A stretch of DNA of 25,056 nucleotides, from NCBI RefSeq assembly GCF_047638075.1, contig NZ_JBLJBV010000089.1, forward strand, positions 1 to 25,056, read 5' to 3'. Position numbers and translations under genes: made by a program. Source of the DNA: UBA6197 sp047638075. Lineage in GTDB: Bacteria; Pseudomonadota; Alphaproteobacteria; Rhodobacterales; Rhodobacteraceae. Below, one piece after another: positions 7,844 to 14,162 of this stretch. How positions within the stretch are numbered: position 1 is the first letter of the stretch; every line of letters starts with the position of its first letter. Below the pieces are notes generated by a model. That model did not search any database and had not been told where the DNA came from. It saw only the letters and a program-made list of their open reading frames with translations.

Positions 7844-7867
7844 GCCATCATCGCCCGCGCTTTCGTC

Positions 7868-7899
7868 AGGGTAATTACATGAGCCTGTAAAAATACCCT
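7868..7899. repeat. Inverted repeat after hemH
   Basis: Outer arms AGGGTA (7868-7873) and TACCCT (7894-7899) enclose inner arms TTACA (7875-7879) and TGTAA (7886-7890). It lies 24 bases after the hemH stop, between convergent genes. No T-run follows, so it may be an RNA-stabilising 3' structure or a weak terminator. Confidence 0.4.
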
Positions 7900-7918
7900 G
7901 CGGCGGGCGCGTTGGATA

Positions 7919-7941
7919 GGCGGGTGGGGCAACCCCCCGCC
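7919..7941. terminator. GC-rich hairpin between convergent hemH and L,D-transpeptidase genes
   Basis: GGCGGG (7919-7924) pairs with CCCGCC (7936-7941), with a further G/C pairing inside and a very small loop. It lies 24 bases from the stop codon of the minus-strand gene. It lacks a T-run on either strand, so a terminator role is only positional inference. Confidence 0.35.
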
Positions 7942-7964
7942 ATCGCTGCCAACTGGGCCAGATC

Positions 7965-8576
7965 TTAGATCAGCAGAACCTGTGTGCCGACCATGCTCAG
8001 GCCGAACAACTCTTTGATATGTTCGTTATAAAGGCCGATACAGCCGTTCGATGACTTGCGCCCGATCTTGCGGGTGTCGTGGGTGCCGTGAATTCGGTAA
8101 TATTGCCAGCTAAGATAAAGCGCGTGTGTGCCCAGCGGATTGTCGGGGCCTGCGGGCACAAAATCGGGCCATTCGGGGTTGCGCTGCTTCATCGCCGGGG
8201 TCGGCGCCCATGTCGGACCTTCAACCTTGCGGATCACTTCGGTGCGGCCACGGCGGGTCAGGTCTTCCGAAACAGGAACCGAGGTCGGGTAAAGCCTGTA
8301 GATCGTCTGATCCTCTGACCAGAAATGCAGCGCCCGCGAGATCGTATCAACCAGGATCGCGCCATTTTTGGTGTTGTCAAAATACGGCTGCCAGTCCAGC
8401 GCCCGGAAGCTGGAGATATTGCGCCGCATATTGGTGTTGGCGGTTTCCTCGCGCACCTCCATCCCGGCGTCGATCGTGCTTTGGGCCATAGCGGGCAGCG
8501 CAAAGCCGGCCCCCAATGCGGTTGCGGCCCCCAGAAAGGCGCGGCGGTCAAGCGTTTTGAAACGCGCTTTGGTCAT
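7965..8576 (-). CDS. L,D-transpeptidase (YkuD domain), Tat-exported, copy 1
   Basis: A 203-residue periplasmic enzyme of the ErfK/YbiS type that forms 3-3 cross-links in peptidoglycan or attaches proteins to it. A twin-arginine signal is seen (DRRAFLG, residues 10-16, hydrophobic stretch, AMA cleavage near 29-31). The YkuD domain carries RIHGTHD (His163) and SSNGCIGLYN with the catalytic Cys179. The start is ATG 8576 with GGAG 7 bases upstream. The open frame to 8714 is not used because the Tat signal begins here. It is closely related to the gene at 11017-11574. Between it and the divergent CAP-lipoprotein gene lie 175 bases, with no promoter I would trust. Confidence 0.93.
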   Translation of the reverse strand: MTKARFKTLDRRAFLGAATALGAGFALPAMAQSTIDAGMEVREETANTNMRRNISSFRALDWQPYFDNTKNGAILVDTISRALHFWSEDQTIYRLYPTSVPVSEDLTRRGRTEVIRKVEGPTWAPTPAMKQRNPEWPDFVPAGPDNPLGTHALYLSWQYYRIHGTHDTRKIGRKSSNGCIGLYNEHIKELFGLSMVGTQVLLI

Positions 8577-8751
8577 TCTTAGTCTCCATCGCGGACCGGT
8601 CACTGCACGCCGGAATTTCCTGTTCCTTATTGCGCCGTGGCCGCAGGTGCAAATCAAACCACCGTCATTACGCGCAATCACGCAGAGTTGCGTTTGCCCC
8701 CTTGGGTGCAACACTGTATGGCTGCGGCTGAAAACTATCAGGTGATGCTCA

Positions 8752-9261
8752 ATGACTCGTGTTAAAGTTCTGTTATTGCTTTCGGTTCTTGCGGTGGCCG
8801 CCTGTGAGCCCGTGCAACCAGCGCTTGGCCCCGATGGTCTGCCCTTGCCGCAGGTCTACAAGATCAAACCCTCGGATGAGGGTGAGATCGCTTACCGGAT
8901 GCTTGATTCGGTCAATACGCTTCGCGCAGCCCGAGGCGAGGTGCCCTTGACGCTGAATTCACCGTTGACGGCGGCCGCGGCAACCCATTCGCGCGACATG
9001 GCATCGCAAAACCGCCCATGGCATTTTGGCTCAGACGGCTCATCACCGTTTGTTCGTGCTCAGCGCGCGGGGTATTACGGCAAGGTCATGGGGGAAAACA
9101 TCTCGGAAACCTACGAGACGGAGACCGAAACCCTCGCGGCATGGATGGGGCTTGCCGATACGCGCGACGTGATCTTGCACCCCGAAGCCAGGGATCTGGG
9201 TTTTGCGTGGTTTCAGGAACCCTCGGGCAAGATCTGGTGGACGCTGATCACCGGTGGCTAA
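8752..9261 (+). CDS. CAP-domain (SCP/PR-1-like) lipoprotein
   Basis: A 169-residue secreted lipoprotein. The N-terminus is a lipoprotein signal (VKVLLLLSVLAVAAC) with a VAAC lipobox and lipidation Cys18. A CAP domain follows (about 45-169): MLDSVNTLRAARG, ATHSRDMASQN, the GENISETYETETE segment, AAWMGLADTRDVILHPEARDLGFAW and WWTLITGG. CAP proteins of bacteria are of mostly unknown function and act in the envelope. The start is ATG 8752 with a weak GGTGA upstream. It is divergent from L,D-transpeptidase copy 1. A weak promoter candidate TTGCCC-N17-TATGGC lies within about 60 bases upstream. Confidence 0.88.
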   Translation: MTRVKVLLLLSVLAVAACEPVQPALGPDGLPLPQVYKIKPSDEGEIAYRMLDSVNTLRAARGEVPLTLNSPLTAAAATHSRDMASQNRPWHFGSDGSSPFVRAQRAGYYGKVMGENISETYETETETLAAWMGLADTRDVILHPEARDLGFAWFQEPSGKIWWTLITGG

Positions 9262-9281
9262 GCCAAACCTGTCGCTACATT

Positions 9282-9321
9282 AAAAAGAGGGGCGGCCGCA
9301 GACCCAATCCCCGGCGGCCGC
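9282..9321 (-). terminator. Putative terminator downstream of the AbrB-family gene
   Basis: Two copies of the self-complementary octamer GCGGCCGC (9292-9299 and 9314-9321) form an 8-bp stem with a 14-base loop. On the minus strand it is followed by CCCTC and a T5 run (9286-9282). It lies 177 bases beyond the stop at 9498 and just after the convergent CAP gene. Confidence 0.4.
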
Positions 9322-9403
9322 TGCGTTCTGAAATCTTGCCGATGGCTTCCAGGGGGGCAGATCCCGTTGAAAACGCCGCATAGGGGGGAATGTGCACCAA
9401 GGG

Positions 9404-9439
9404 GGAGGCACGATAACATGGTCCGGGCCGGATGCCTCC
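9404..9439. repeat. Inverted repeat in the 9262-9497 gap
   Basis: GGAGGCA (9404-9410) and TGCCTCC (9433-9439) flank 22 bases. The rest of this 236-base gap between convergent genes holds the hairpin at 9282-9321. It also holds a short minus-strand open frame (9280-9495, GTG start 2 bases after the AbrB-family stop) without a ribosome site or recognisable domain. Confidence 0.3.
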
Positions 9440-9497
9440 GCAACGTAGTATAAATCCGCCTTGCTGCCCCACTGGATTGCTTTTTGCCAGACCACGT

Positions 9498-10538
9498 TCA
9501 GGTTTTGCGCGGTCTGCCAAAAAGGCGCGCGGCGATAGGGGCCAACAGAATCACCAGAAAAATCCGTGTCAGATGATGCGCCACCACAAAGGCCACATCC
9601 GCACCGGTCACAATTGCGATCACGGCCATTTCCGCCTGGCCCCCCGGAAGGAATGACAAGATGACGTCCAGCGTGTCAGCGGGTGACACGGCAACGGCAA
9701 TCTCGATAAAGCCCAAAGACAGGATCGACAGTATCAGCGCAAACGCGATGCCAGCGCTGACGTCGACGCGAAGTTCACGCGCGGTGATGCCGCTATATTT
9801 TGCACCCACGGTAATGCCGATGAAAAACTGTGCGGCCCAGATCATTTCGGCAGGAGGGCGTTGCTGGATCACGCCCGCAAGGCTTAGCCCCGCGGTCAAA
9901 ATCAGTGGCCCAAGAATTGACGCACCGAAAAGGCCGACCCTCTCAGCCAGTTTCCAGCCCACAATCCCTGCGCCGACCATCAGCATGATTTGTAGCAAGG
10001 GAATATCGGACATCATGGCCCCCGGGGGACGGGTCAGATCGGCGTTATAGGCCCAGGTCAGAAAAAACGGTGCCGCGGTGACAATGACCAGAACGCGGGT
10101 CGCGTGGACAAGGCTCATCGCGCGAACATCGCCGCCCGCCTCTTCGCCAAAAATAAGCATATCCTGCAATCCTCCGGGCATCGCAGAATAGAATGCCGTG
10201 GGGTGGTCAAACCCCATCACCTTGCGAAAAAACGGATAACCGATTGCCCCGATCACCAGCACGAATATCGGCATCATTGCCAATGTCGCGCTATGCCGGG
10301 ACAGGTTTTCGATCAGCCCCCATGTGACCGAAGACCCGATCGCGACGCCCAGAAAGGTGCGCATCAACTGCCCGAAGGCGCCCATGTCGCGCAGTGGCGC
10401 ACCCGCAAGCGCGGCGATCAGACAGCCGGACATCGGCCCCAGCAATAGCGGAAGCGGCAGGCCGAACGCCACAAATATAGCCGTGCCGACGATTGCCATC
10501 ACCATCGTCAGCGACCGCCCCTTGATCATCGGTGTCAT
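9498..10538 (-). CDS. AbrB-family integral membrane protein (PF05145, ammonia monooxygenase-like, putative transporter)
   Basis: A 346-residue polytopic inner-membrane protein of the AbrB/YbaN-type duplicated family, with about ten hydrophobic segments. Each half carries the hallmark loop: FGLPLPLLLGPMSGCLIAAL (25-44) and LFGASILGPLILTAGLSL in the second half. The two PGG-containing motifs, SAMPGGLQDMLIFGEE and SFLPGGQAEMAVIAIVTG, also recur. No substrate is established for the family. The name must not be confused with the AbrB transcription factor. The start is ATG 10538 with weak AAGGG and an alternative ATG at 10529. A TATCAT box (10626-10621) and an FnrL-like dyad (10655-10668) lie upstream, so oxygen control is possible. 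Confidence 0.85.
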   Translation of the reverse strand: MTPMIKGRSLTMVMAIVGTAIFVAFGLPLPLLLGPMSGCLIAALAGAPLRDMGAFGQLMRTFLGVAIGSSVTWGLIENLSRHSATLAMMPIFVLVIGAIGYPFFRKVMGFDHPTAFYSAMPGGLQDMLIFGEEAGGDVRAMSLVHATRVLVIVTAAPFFLTWAYNADLTRPPGAMMSDIPLLQIMLMVGAGIVGWKLAERVGLFGASILGPLILTAGLSLAGVIQQRPPAEMIWAAQFFIGITVGAKYSGITARELRVDVSAGIAFALILSILSLGFIEIAVAVSPADTLDVILSFLPGGQAEMAVIAIVTGADVAFVVAHHLTRIFLVILLAPIAARLFGRPRKT

Positions 10539-10620
10539 GCCTTTGGTACCCTTGTTCGTGCCTCAAATCCAACAGTCCGGCCGTGCACGCGGTCTGCCCC
10601 TTTCCGGCCCAAATGCCCGG

Positions 10621-10668
10621 ATGATATTTTGTCGCAGGCAAAGCTGACACCAACTTGACCTAAGTCAA
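10621..10668. promoter_or_regulatory. FnrL/FixK-like dyad with a possible minus-strand -10 element
   Basis: A perfect dyad TTGAC-CTAA-GTCAA (10655-10668, centre 10661.5) fits the TTGA(T/C)-N4-(A/G)TCAA consensus of FNR/FixK-family regulators. On the minus strand TATCAT (10626-10621) would put a start near 10614, about 47 bases from the dyad centre, for the AbrB-family gene. On the plus strand the ideal class II distance of 41.5 bases falls at 10703, immediately before the hairpins of the predicted small RNA. The dyad may serve both directions. Confidence 0.6.
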
Positions 10669-10702
10669 ATTATGGGATGACGGATCGGCGTAAGGATTTC
10701 GC

Positions 10703-10825
10703 ATCAGGTCTCGATCTCCCTGAAAACGGCTCTCCCGCCGTAAGAGACCTGAACCGGGCCAGGACAATCTCCCTTGTCGGGCCCACAATGCGCTGCGGGC
10801 CTCCCTCCCGCAGCGCTTTAATATT
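10703..10825 (+). ncRNA. Predicted trans-acting small RNA with CUCCC loops, FnrL-type promoter
   Basis: Three hairpins follow one another. Hairpin 1 has a 9-bp stem (10704-10712 with 10744-10752), a 13-base bulge, and an inner 5-bp stem (10726-10730 with 10737-10741) with loop TCTCCC. Hairpin 2 has an outer 5-bp stem (10756-10760 with 10780-10784), a small internal loop, and an inner 5-bp stem (10763-10767 with 10774-10778), again with loop TCTCCC. Hairpin 3 is a perfect 10-bp stem (10790-10799 with 10807-10816) with loop CCTCCCT, followed by TTTAATATT, which looks like an intrinsic terminator. A fourth TCTCCC sits unpaired at 10715-10720. Unrelated stems around one repeated anti-Shine-Dalgarno motif are typical of alphaproteobacterial regulatory RNAs. 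The start at 10703 is inferred from the FnrL-like dyad. No coding frame of quality is present. The reverse strand could also fold, with GGGAGA loops. Confidence 0.6.
10790..10822 (+). terminator. Intrinsic terminator of the predicted small RNA
   Basis: A perfect 10-bp GC-rich stem (10790-10799 and 10807-10816) with a 7-base loop, followed by TTTAAT. No plus-strand coding gene lies upstream for it to end, which is part of the case for an RNA gene here. Confidence 0.6.
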
Positions 10826-10853
10826 GGGGGGCAGATTGATCTGATTTGCGGCT

Positions 10854-10870
10854 TGATCTCGCTGAGATCA
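10854..10870. repeat. Short perfect palindrome TGATCTC-GCT-GAGATCA
   Basis: Seven-base arms (10854-10860 and 10864-10870) with a 3-base centre, between the predicted small RNA and L,D-transpeptidase copy 2. It may be an operator or part of the 3' region of the minus-strand gene. The remaining 10871-11016 holds nothing I can identify. Confidence 0.3.
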
Positions 10871-11016
10871 TGGCGGGCGTCGATCGCGCGGCCGCAGTTG
10901 AAAATGGCGCTTTTCATGGCCTCACGCCGGGCCCCGCGTATGAGGCTGTTCGATCTGCATGGGCGGGTAGGGGTCACGAACGTGCGGTGCAACCGCCCAC
11001 AGGCCAGGCTATGGCG

Positions 11017-11574
11017 TCAGATAATCCGAACCTGAGTGCCAATCGGTGCAATCTTGAACAGATCCGCAATCATTTCATTGTAAAGCCCGATACAACCGTC
11101 CGAGGATTTGCGGCCGATCTTGCGCGTGTCATGAGTGCCATGAATGATATAGGCTGGCCAGGATAGATAAAGCGCGTGCGTTCCCAGCGGGTTACCGGGA
11201 CCAGGTGGCATGTGACGCAGCTCTGGGTTGCGTTCGATCATCGAGGCGGTGGGGGTCCAATCCGGGCCAACCCTTTTGCGCACGATCTTTGTGTAGCCGC
11301 GTTTGGTCAGCTCTTCTGTTAGCGGCACGGAGGTTGGATAGATCCGATAGTCGCCGCCATCCGCGTTCCAGTAATGCAGGGCCCGCGACGTGGTATCGGC
11401 AACGATGGTAGGCACGCCGAGGCGGTCGAAATGGTCCTGCCAGTTCTGCGCGCGAAAGCTGGAGATATTGTGCCGGGGGGCGGCCAATGTCGTGGCCCGT
11501 GCCACCGCCGGTGCCGCGATGAATGCGGTTGCTGTGGCGATCAATCGGCGGCGGCTGAGCGCTGGGTTGGTCAT
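11017..11574 (-). CDS. L,D-transpeptidase (YkuD domain), Tat-exported, copy 2
   Basis: A 185-residue paralogue of the gene at 7965-8576. The two share NISSFRA at the start of the mature part, RALH(F/Y)W, YPTSVP, NPLGTHALYLSW, the IHGTHDTRKIGRKSS(N/D)GCIGLYNE core and GTQV at the end. The twin-arginine signal SRRRLIATA (7-15) leads to a hydrophobic stretch and an ARA-type cleavage site. Catalytic Cys161 and His145 are present. It differs from copy 1 by a shorter mature N-terminus. The start is ATG 11574 with GGGAG 7 bases upstream. The open frame to 11649 is not used. It stands alone, downstream of the infC terminator region on the same strand. Confidence 0.93.
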   Translation of the reverse strand: MTNPALSRRRLIATATAFIAAPAVARATTLAAPRHNISSFRAQNWQDHFDRLGVPTIVADTTSRALHYWNADGGDYRIYPTSVPLTEELTKRGYTKIVRKRVGPDWTPTASMIERNPELRHMPPGPGNPLGTHALYLSWPAYIIHGTHDTRKIGRKSSDGCIGLYNEMIADLFKIAPIGTQVRII

Positions 11575-11682
11575 CGGTCGTCTCCCGTTTGGCTGCTGTC
11601 GGGTGTTGCTTTCATGCCGGGGGGGTAAAGACAAATGACGTTCGCTCACGCCGGGGTGATAAGTGTAGCGAACCGATCGGCA

Positions 11683-11711
11683 ATAAAAAACCCTCCCTGT
11701 GGGGGAGGGTT
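11683..11711 (-). terminator. Intrinsic terminator of infC
   Basis: On the minus strand a perfect 9-bp stem AACCCTCCC/GGGAGGGTT (11711-11703 with 11697-11689) with a 5-base loop is followed by TTTTAT. It begins 24 bases after the infC stop codon. A textbook factor-independent terminator. Confidence 0.9.
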
Positions 11712-11735
11712 GGTGCCTTTGCGTTGATCGCGGGC

Positions 11736-12275
11736 CTATCTGGGCCCGATCATCATCACCATCTGGCGGCCTTCCAGCTTGGGCATGGATTCGACCTTGC
11801 CCGCCTCACCGACATCGGCGGCGACGCGGTTCAACAATTCCATTCCAAGCTGCTGGTGTGCCATTTCACGGCCCCGGAAACGCAGCGTAATCTTGACCTT
11901 GTCGCCTTCGTCCAGAAACTTCAGCACCGAGCGCATTTTAACATCATAGTCATGCGAGTCAGTGCCGGGACGGAATTTGATTTCCTTGATCTCGATGATG
12001 TGCTGTTTCTTGCGGGCTTCGGCTTCGCGTTTTTGCTGTTCGTATTTGAACTTGCCGAAATCCATGATCTTGCAGACCGGGGGTTCGGCTGTTGGAGAAA
12101 TTTCCACGAGGTCCAGCCCGACCTCTTCGGCCATTGCCATGGCGCGTGCGGGCGTGACGACGCCGACATTTTCGCCGTCTGCCCCAATGAGGCGGATTTC
12201 CGGCGAGCGGATACGGTCGTTGACGCGGGGACCGGTGTCGCGCTGCGGCGGGGCATTATGCGGTCTGCGAGCTAT
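11736..12275 (-). CDS. infC: Translation initiation factor IF-3, with a non-canonical AUA start codon
   Basis: IF-3 binds the 30S subunit, prevents premature joining of 50S and checks the start codon. The full 179-residue product has the N-domain (GPRVNDRIRSPEIRLIG... ARAMAMAEEVGLDLVEISP), the lysine-rich linker (FGKFKYEQQKREAEARKKQ) and the C-domain ending MPKLEGRQMVMMIGPR. The first in-frame ATG (12140) would delete 45 conserved residues. The correct frame opens with ARRPHNAPPQRD, directly after ATA 12275-12273, which has AAGGAG exactly 7 bases upstream. IF-3 genes of many bacteria use AUU or similar codons for autoregulation, because IF-3 itself rejects them. AUA fits that scheme. An 8-codon ATG frame (12298-12272) ends in a TAG overlapping the ATA. 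Confidence 0.95.
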   Translation of the reverse strand: MARRPHNAPPQRDTGPRVNDRIRSPEIRLIGADGENVGVVTPARAMAMAEEVGLDLVEISPTAEPPVCKIMDFGKFKYEQQKREAEARKKQHIIEIKEIKFRPGTDSHDYDVKMRSVLKFLDEGDKVKITLRFRGREMAHQQLGMELLNRVAADVGEAGKVESMPKLEGRQMVMMIGPR

Positions 12276-12314
12276 GGTGGTTCTCCTTTTATGACCATCG
12301 GCTGTTTGGCGCGC

Positions 12315-12343
12315 AAAATAGGCCGATAAACGCCACGTTACAA
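12315..12343 (-). promoter_or_regulatory. Candidate infC promoter
   Basis: On the minus strand TTGTAA (12343-12338), 17 bases, then TATTTT (12320-12315). The predicted start is near 12308, leaving a leader of about 33 bases with the Shine-Dalgarno and the AUA start. Confidence 0.5.
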
Positions 12344-12446
12344 CCCGAATCGCGCATGCTGCACTGCAGCGCAGGCTTTCCTTTCGATGTTACGTCTGTC
12401 ATGTTTGCCTTGGTAACGCATAGCCCATGATCAAAAGGACTGGGAC

Positions 12447-12965
12447 ATGAACAAAACATCGGTGTTCGCTGCCGTCATCATCATTTTGGGTGGCCTCGCG
12501 TATTTATACTTTAACAACAAAGATGCCGATCAACCGCCCGTGGCCGTTCCAACCGTCACCGAACCCGTACCAGCCCCCGCAGTCGTCGTTCCTGATGCGG
12601 TTGATGAGGCCGCAACCAAAGCAGATGAAGCCGCAAGAAACGCCGCTGCTGCTGCCGCGGATGCTGCAAAAGCCGCTGAAGAAGCCGCGTCCGAGGCTGC
12701 AAAAGTCACCGGTGAGGCCGCTGCTGAGGCCACTGAGGCCGCAGGCGAAGCTGCCAAGGCAACGTCCGAGGCCGCAGAAGGGGCGGCAACTGCCCTTGAT
12801 GCAATGACCGCCGCCGGGCTTGACCAGCTTGAGGGTATGATCGGCGCATCATCGCTGGATGAGGCCACCAAAAGCACACTGAACGCCTTGATCGTTCAGG
12901 CCAAAGCCAATCCTGCAATGGCGCAAGATGTTGTGGCAAAGATCAGGGCCGCACTGGGGCTATAG
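12447..12965 (+). CDS. Membrane-anchored Ala/Glu-rich helical protein of unknown function
   Basis: A 172-residue protein I do not recognise. Residues 4-22 are one hydrophobic segment (uncleaved anchor, N-terminus inside). Residues 28-50 are a Pro/Val-rich spacer. Residues 53-117 are a long Ala-rich run with regularly placed Lys, Asp and Glu (AAKAAEEAASEAAKVTGEAA style), which should form one long helix or coiled coil, like TolA stalks or LEA-type proteins. The final 55 residues (from TAAGLDQLEGMIG) look like a small helical domain. A periplasmic rod or spacer role is inference. The start is ATG 12447 with AAAGGA 7 bases upstream. It is divergent from infC and stands alone. Confidence 0.8.
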   Translation: MNKTSVFAAVIIILGGLAYLYFNNKDADQPPVAVPTVTEPVPAPAVVVPDAVDEAATKADEAARNAAAAAADAAKAAEEAASEAAKVTGEAAAEATEAAGEAAKATSEAAEGAATALDAMTAAGLDQLEGMIGASSLDEATKSTLNALIVQAKANPAMAQDVVAKIRAALGL

Positions 12966-13144
12966 CTGCCTGTTCACCGCGAGTAACGCGGCCCCGACCT
13001 CACGCGCCGCCGTTCCAAGCGATTTGGAACTGAATCGTCCCGGTTTTTCCGGCGACATTCTGTTTCATTTCACGCGATCATTTCGAACACGTCGCGCTAT
13101 GTAAAAAGTTCTCTTCTACCGCTAGAGGTGGGGTTTTTCCCGAT

Positions 13145-13279
13145 ATGCCCAAGCGGACGTCGCTGTTGAACCAATCGACATTCAAGCCGGTGCACGATGC
13201 TTGCTTCGCCACGGGCCCCGGCAGATCACCGCCGAAAACAGACATGAGCGTCGGAAAACCCGCCGCTCATGTCTTATAA
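13145..13279 (+). CDS. Possible small protein, 44 residues, unverified
   Basis: A short open frame starting ATG 13145 in an otherwise gene-free 366-base gap (12966-13331). The product begins MPKRTSLLNQSTFKPVHDAC and is basic, with no membrane segment. A purine-rich GAGGTGGGG lies too far upstream (about 12-20 bases) to be a convincing ribosome site. Its 3' end overlaps the strong hairpin at 13241-13273, which argues against it. It may be chance. In the rest of the gap I see only a 7-bp inverted repeat GTTCCAA...TTGGAAC near 13013-13031. Confidence 0.15.
   Translation: MPKRTSLLNQSTFKPVHDACFATGPGRSPPKTDMSVGKPAAHVL
13241..13273 (-). terminator. Strong hairpin terminator downstream of fpr
   Basis: A perfect 10-bp stem GACATGAGCG/CGCTCATGTC (13241-13250 with 13264-13273), extended by a further 3 bp inside (13252-13254 with 13260-13262). 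On the minus strand it is followed by TGTTTTC. It lies about 60 bases after the fpr stop. On the plus strand TTATAAT follows, so it may work both ways. Confidence 0.6.
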
Positions 13280-13331
13280 TCCGGAATGGTATCGACCAGA
13301 CCCGTGGTCTTTTCGTTTGGGCGTGGGGCCG

Positions 13332-14141
13332 TCAGACCCCATCACCGACAAAGGCTTTTTCAACCACATATTCCATCGGTTCAGAATTTGCGCCCTCGCG
13401 CAGGCCGAAATCTTCCAATACCAGCTTCACATCGACGTTGAACGCCAAAGACCCGCAAACCATTGCACGGTCATGTTCGCGGTCCATCGGTGCAAGGCCC
13501 AGATCGGCAAAAACCTTGCCAGAGGTCAGATTGTCCGTGATCCGGCCCATATACGGCGAAGGTTCGCGGGTGGTGGTCGGGTAGTAGCGCAACTTTCCCT
13601 CGACCATTTCTCCGATCAGTTCATCGTTTTGAAGATCATCCACAAGCCGGCGGCCATATTCCAGCTCGGCTACCGTGCGGCAGGTGTGCATCATGATGAC
13701 TTCGTCATATTTTTCATAGGTTTCGGGGTCGCGCATCAGGCTGGCAAAGGGCGCAATGCCGGTGCCGGTGGCCAAAAACCAGATCCGCTTGCCGGGCAGC
13801 AGTGCGTCATGCACCAATGTGCCCACAGGTTTGGGGCGCAAGATGATCTGATCGCCCGCCTTGATATGCTGAAGCCGCGAGGTCAGCGGCCCATCCGGCA
13901 CCTTGATCGAATAAAATTCCAATTCATCATCCCATGCGGGTGAGGCGATGGAATAAGCCCGCAGCAGGGGTTTGCCATTGTCCCCCAAAAGCCCGATCAT
14001 CACAAATTCGCCCGACCGGAACCTAAGGCTTTGCGGACGGGTCACACGAAAGGAAAACAGCGTGTTGGTCCAATGCGTGACGGCGGTCACGGTCTGCGCA
14101 TCGGGTAGAACACGGGCGGGGGCGGTGGTTACTTCATTCAC
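13332..14141 (-). CDS. fpr: Ferredoxin-NADP+ reductase
   Basis: A 269-residue cytoplasmic flavoenzyme moving electrons between NADPH and ferredoxin or flavodoxin. Seen: FAD-binding RAYS (61-64) with SIAS, FAD phosphate segment GPLTSRLQ, NADPH-binding ATGTGIAPF (124-132), the MVCGS motif, and a C-terminal extension VEYVVEKAFVGDG-like tail (here MEYVVEKAFVGDGV), which marks the bacterial subclass I enzymes of alphaproteobacteria. The start is GTG 14141, since an ATG at 14137 is out of frame. The upstream AGG is weak. It follows the sulfur operon on the same strand after 81 bases, which carry overlapping hairpins. It probably supplies reduced ferredoxin to sulfite reductase, but also serves oxidative defence in relatives. 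Confidence 0.95.
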   Translation of the reverse strand: MNEVTTAPARVLPDAQTVTAVTHWTNTLFSFRVTRPQSLRFRSGEFVMIGLLGDNGKPLLRAYSIASPAWDDELEFYSIKVPDGPLTSRLQHIKAGDQIILRPKPVGTLVHDALLPGKRIWFLATGTGIAPFASLMRDPETYEKYDEVIMMHTCRTVAELEYGRRLVDDLQNDELIGEMVEGKLRYYPTTTREPSPYMGRITDNLTSGKVFADLGLAPMDREHDRAMVCGSLAFNVDVKLVLEDFGLREGANSEPMEYVVEKAFVGDGV

Positions 14142-14162
14142 GGAGCTTGGCCTGTCGTTAAG

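Noticed and set aside
9280..9495. Minus-strand open frame of 71 codons starting GTG just after the AbrB-family stop
   Set aside because: The position suggests coupling, but there is no ribosome site, several rare codons occur (TTA, AGA), and the stop falls in the T-run of a terminator-like hairpin. Not enough to call a gene.
9498..10538. Reading the AbrB-family protein as an ammonia monooxygenase
   Set aside because: The database name is historical. The sequence is a multi-helix membrane protein without the AmoA metal ligands.
10703..10825. CsrB/RsmY-type RNA on the minus strand, since its loops would read GGGAGA
   Set aside because: The terminator, the dyad distance and the CUCCC loops favour the plus strand, and CsrA is not generally present in this order. 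Not excluded without expression data.
10660..10992. Minus-strand open frame of 110 codons in the gap beside the FnrL-like dyad
   Set aside because: No convincing ribosome site, no domain, and it runs antisense across all three hairpins of the predicted RNA. The hairpin symmetry explains the sequence better.
10846..11166. Plus-strand open frame of 106 codons
   Set aside because: Its second half is the reverse of L,D-transpeptidase copy 2. The first half has no start signal.
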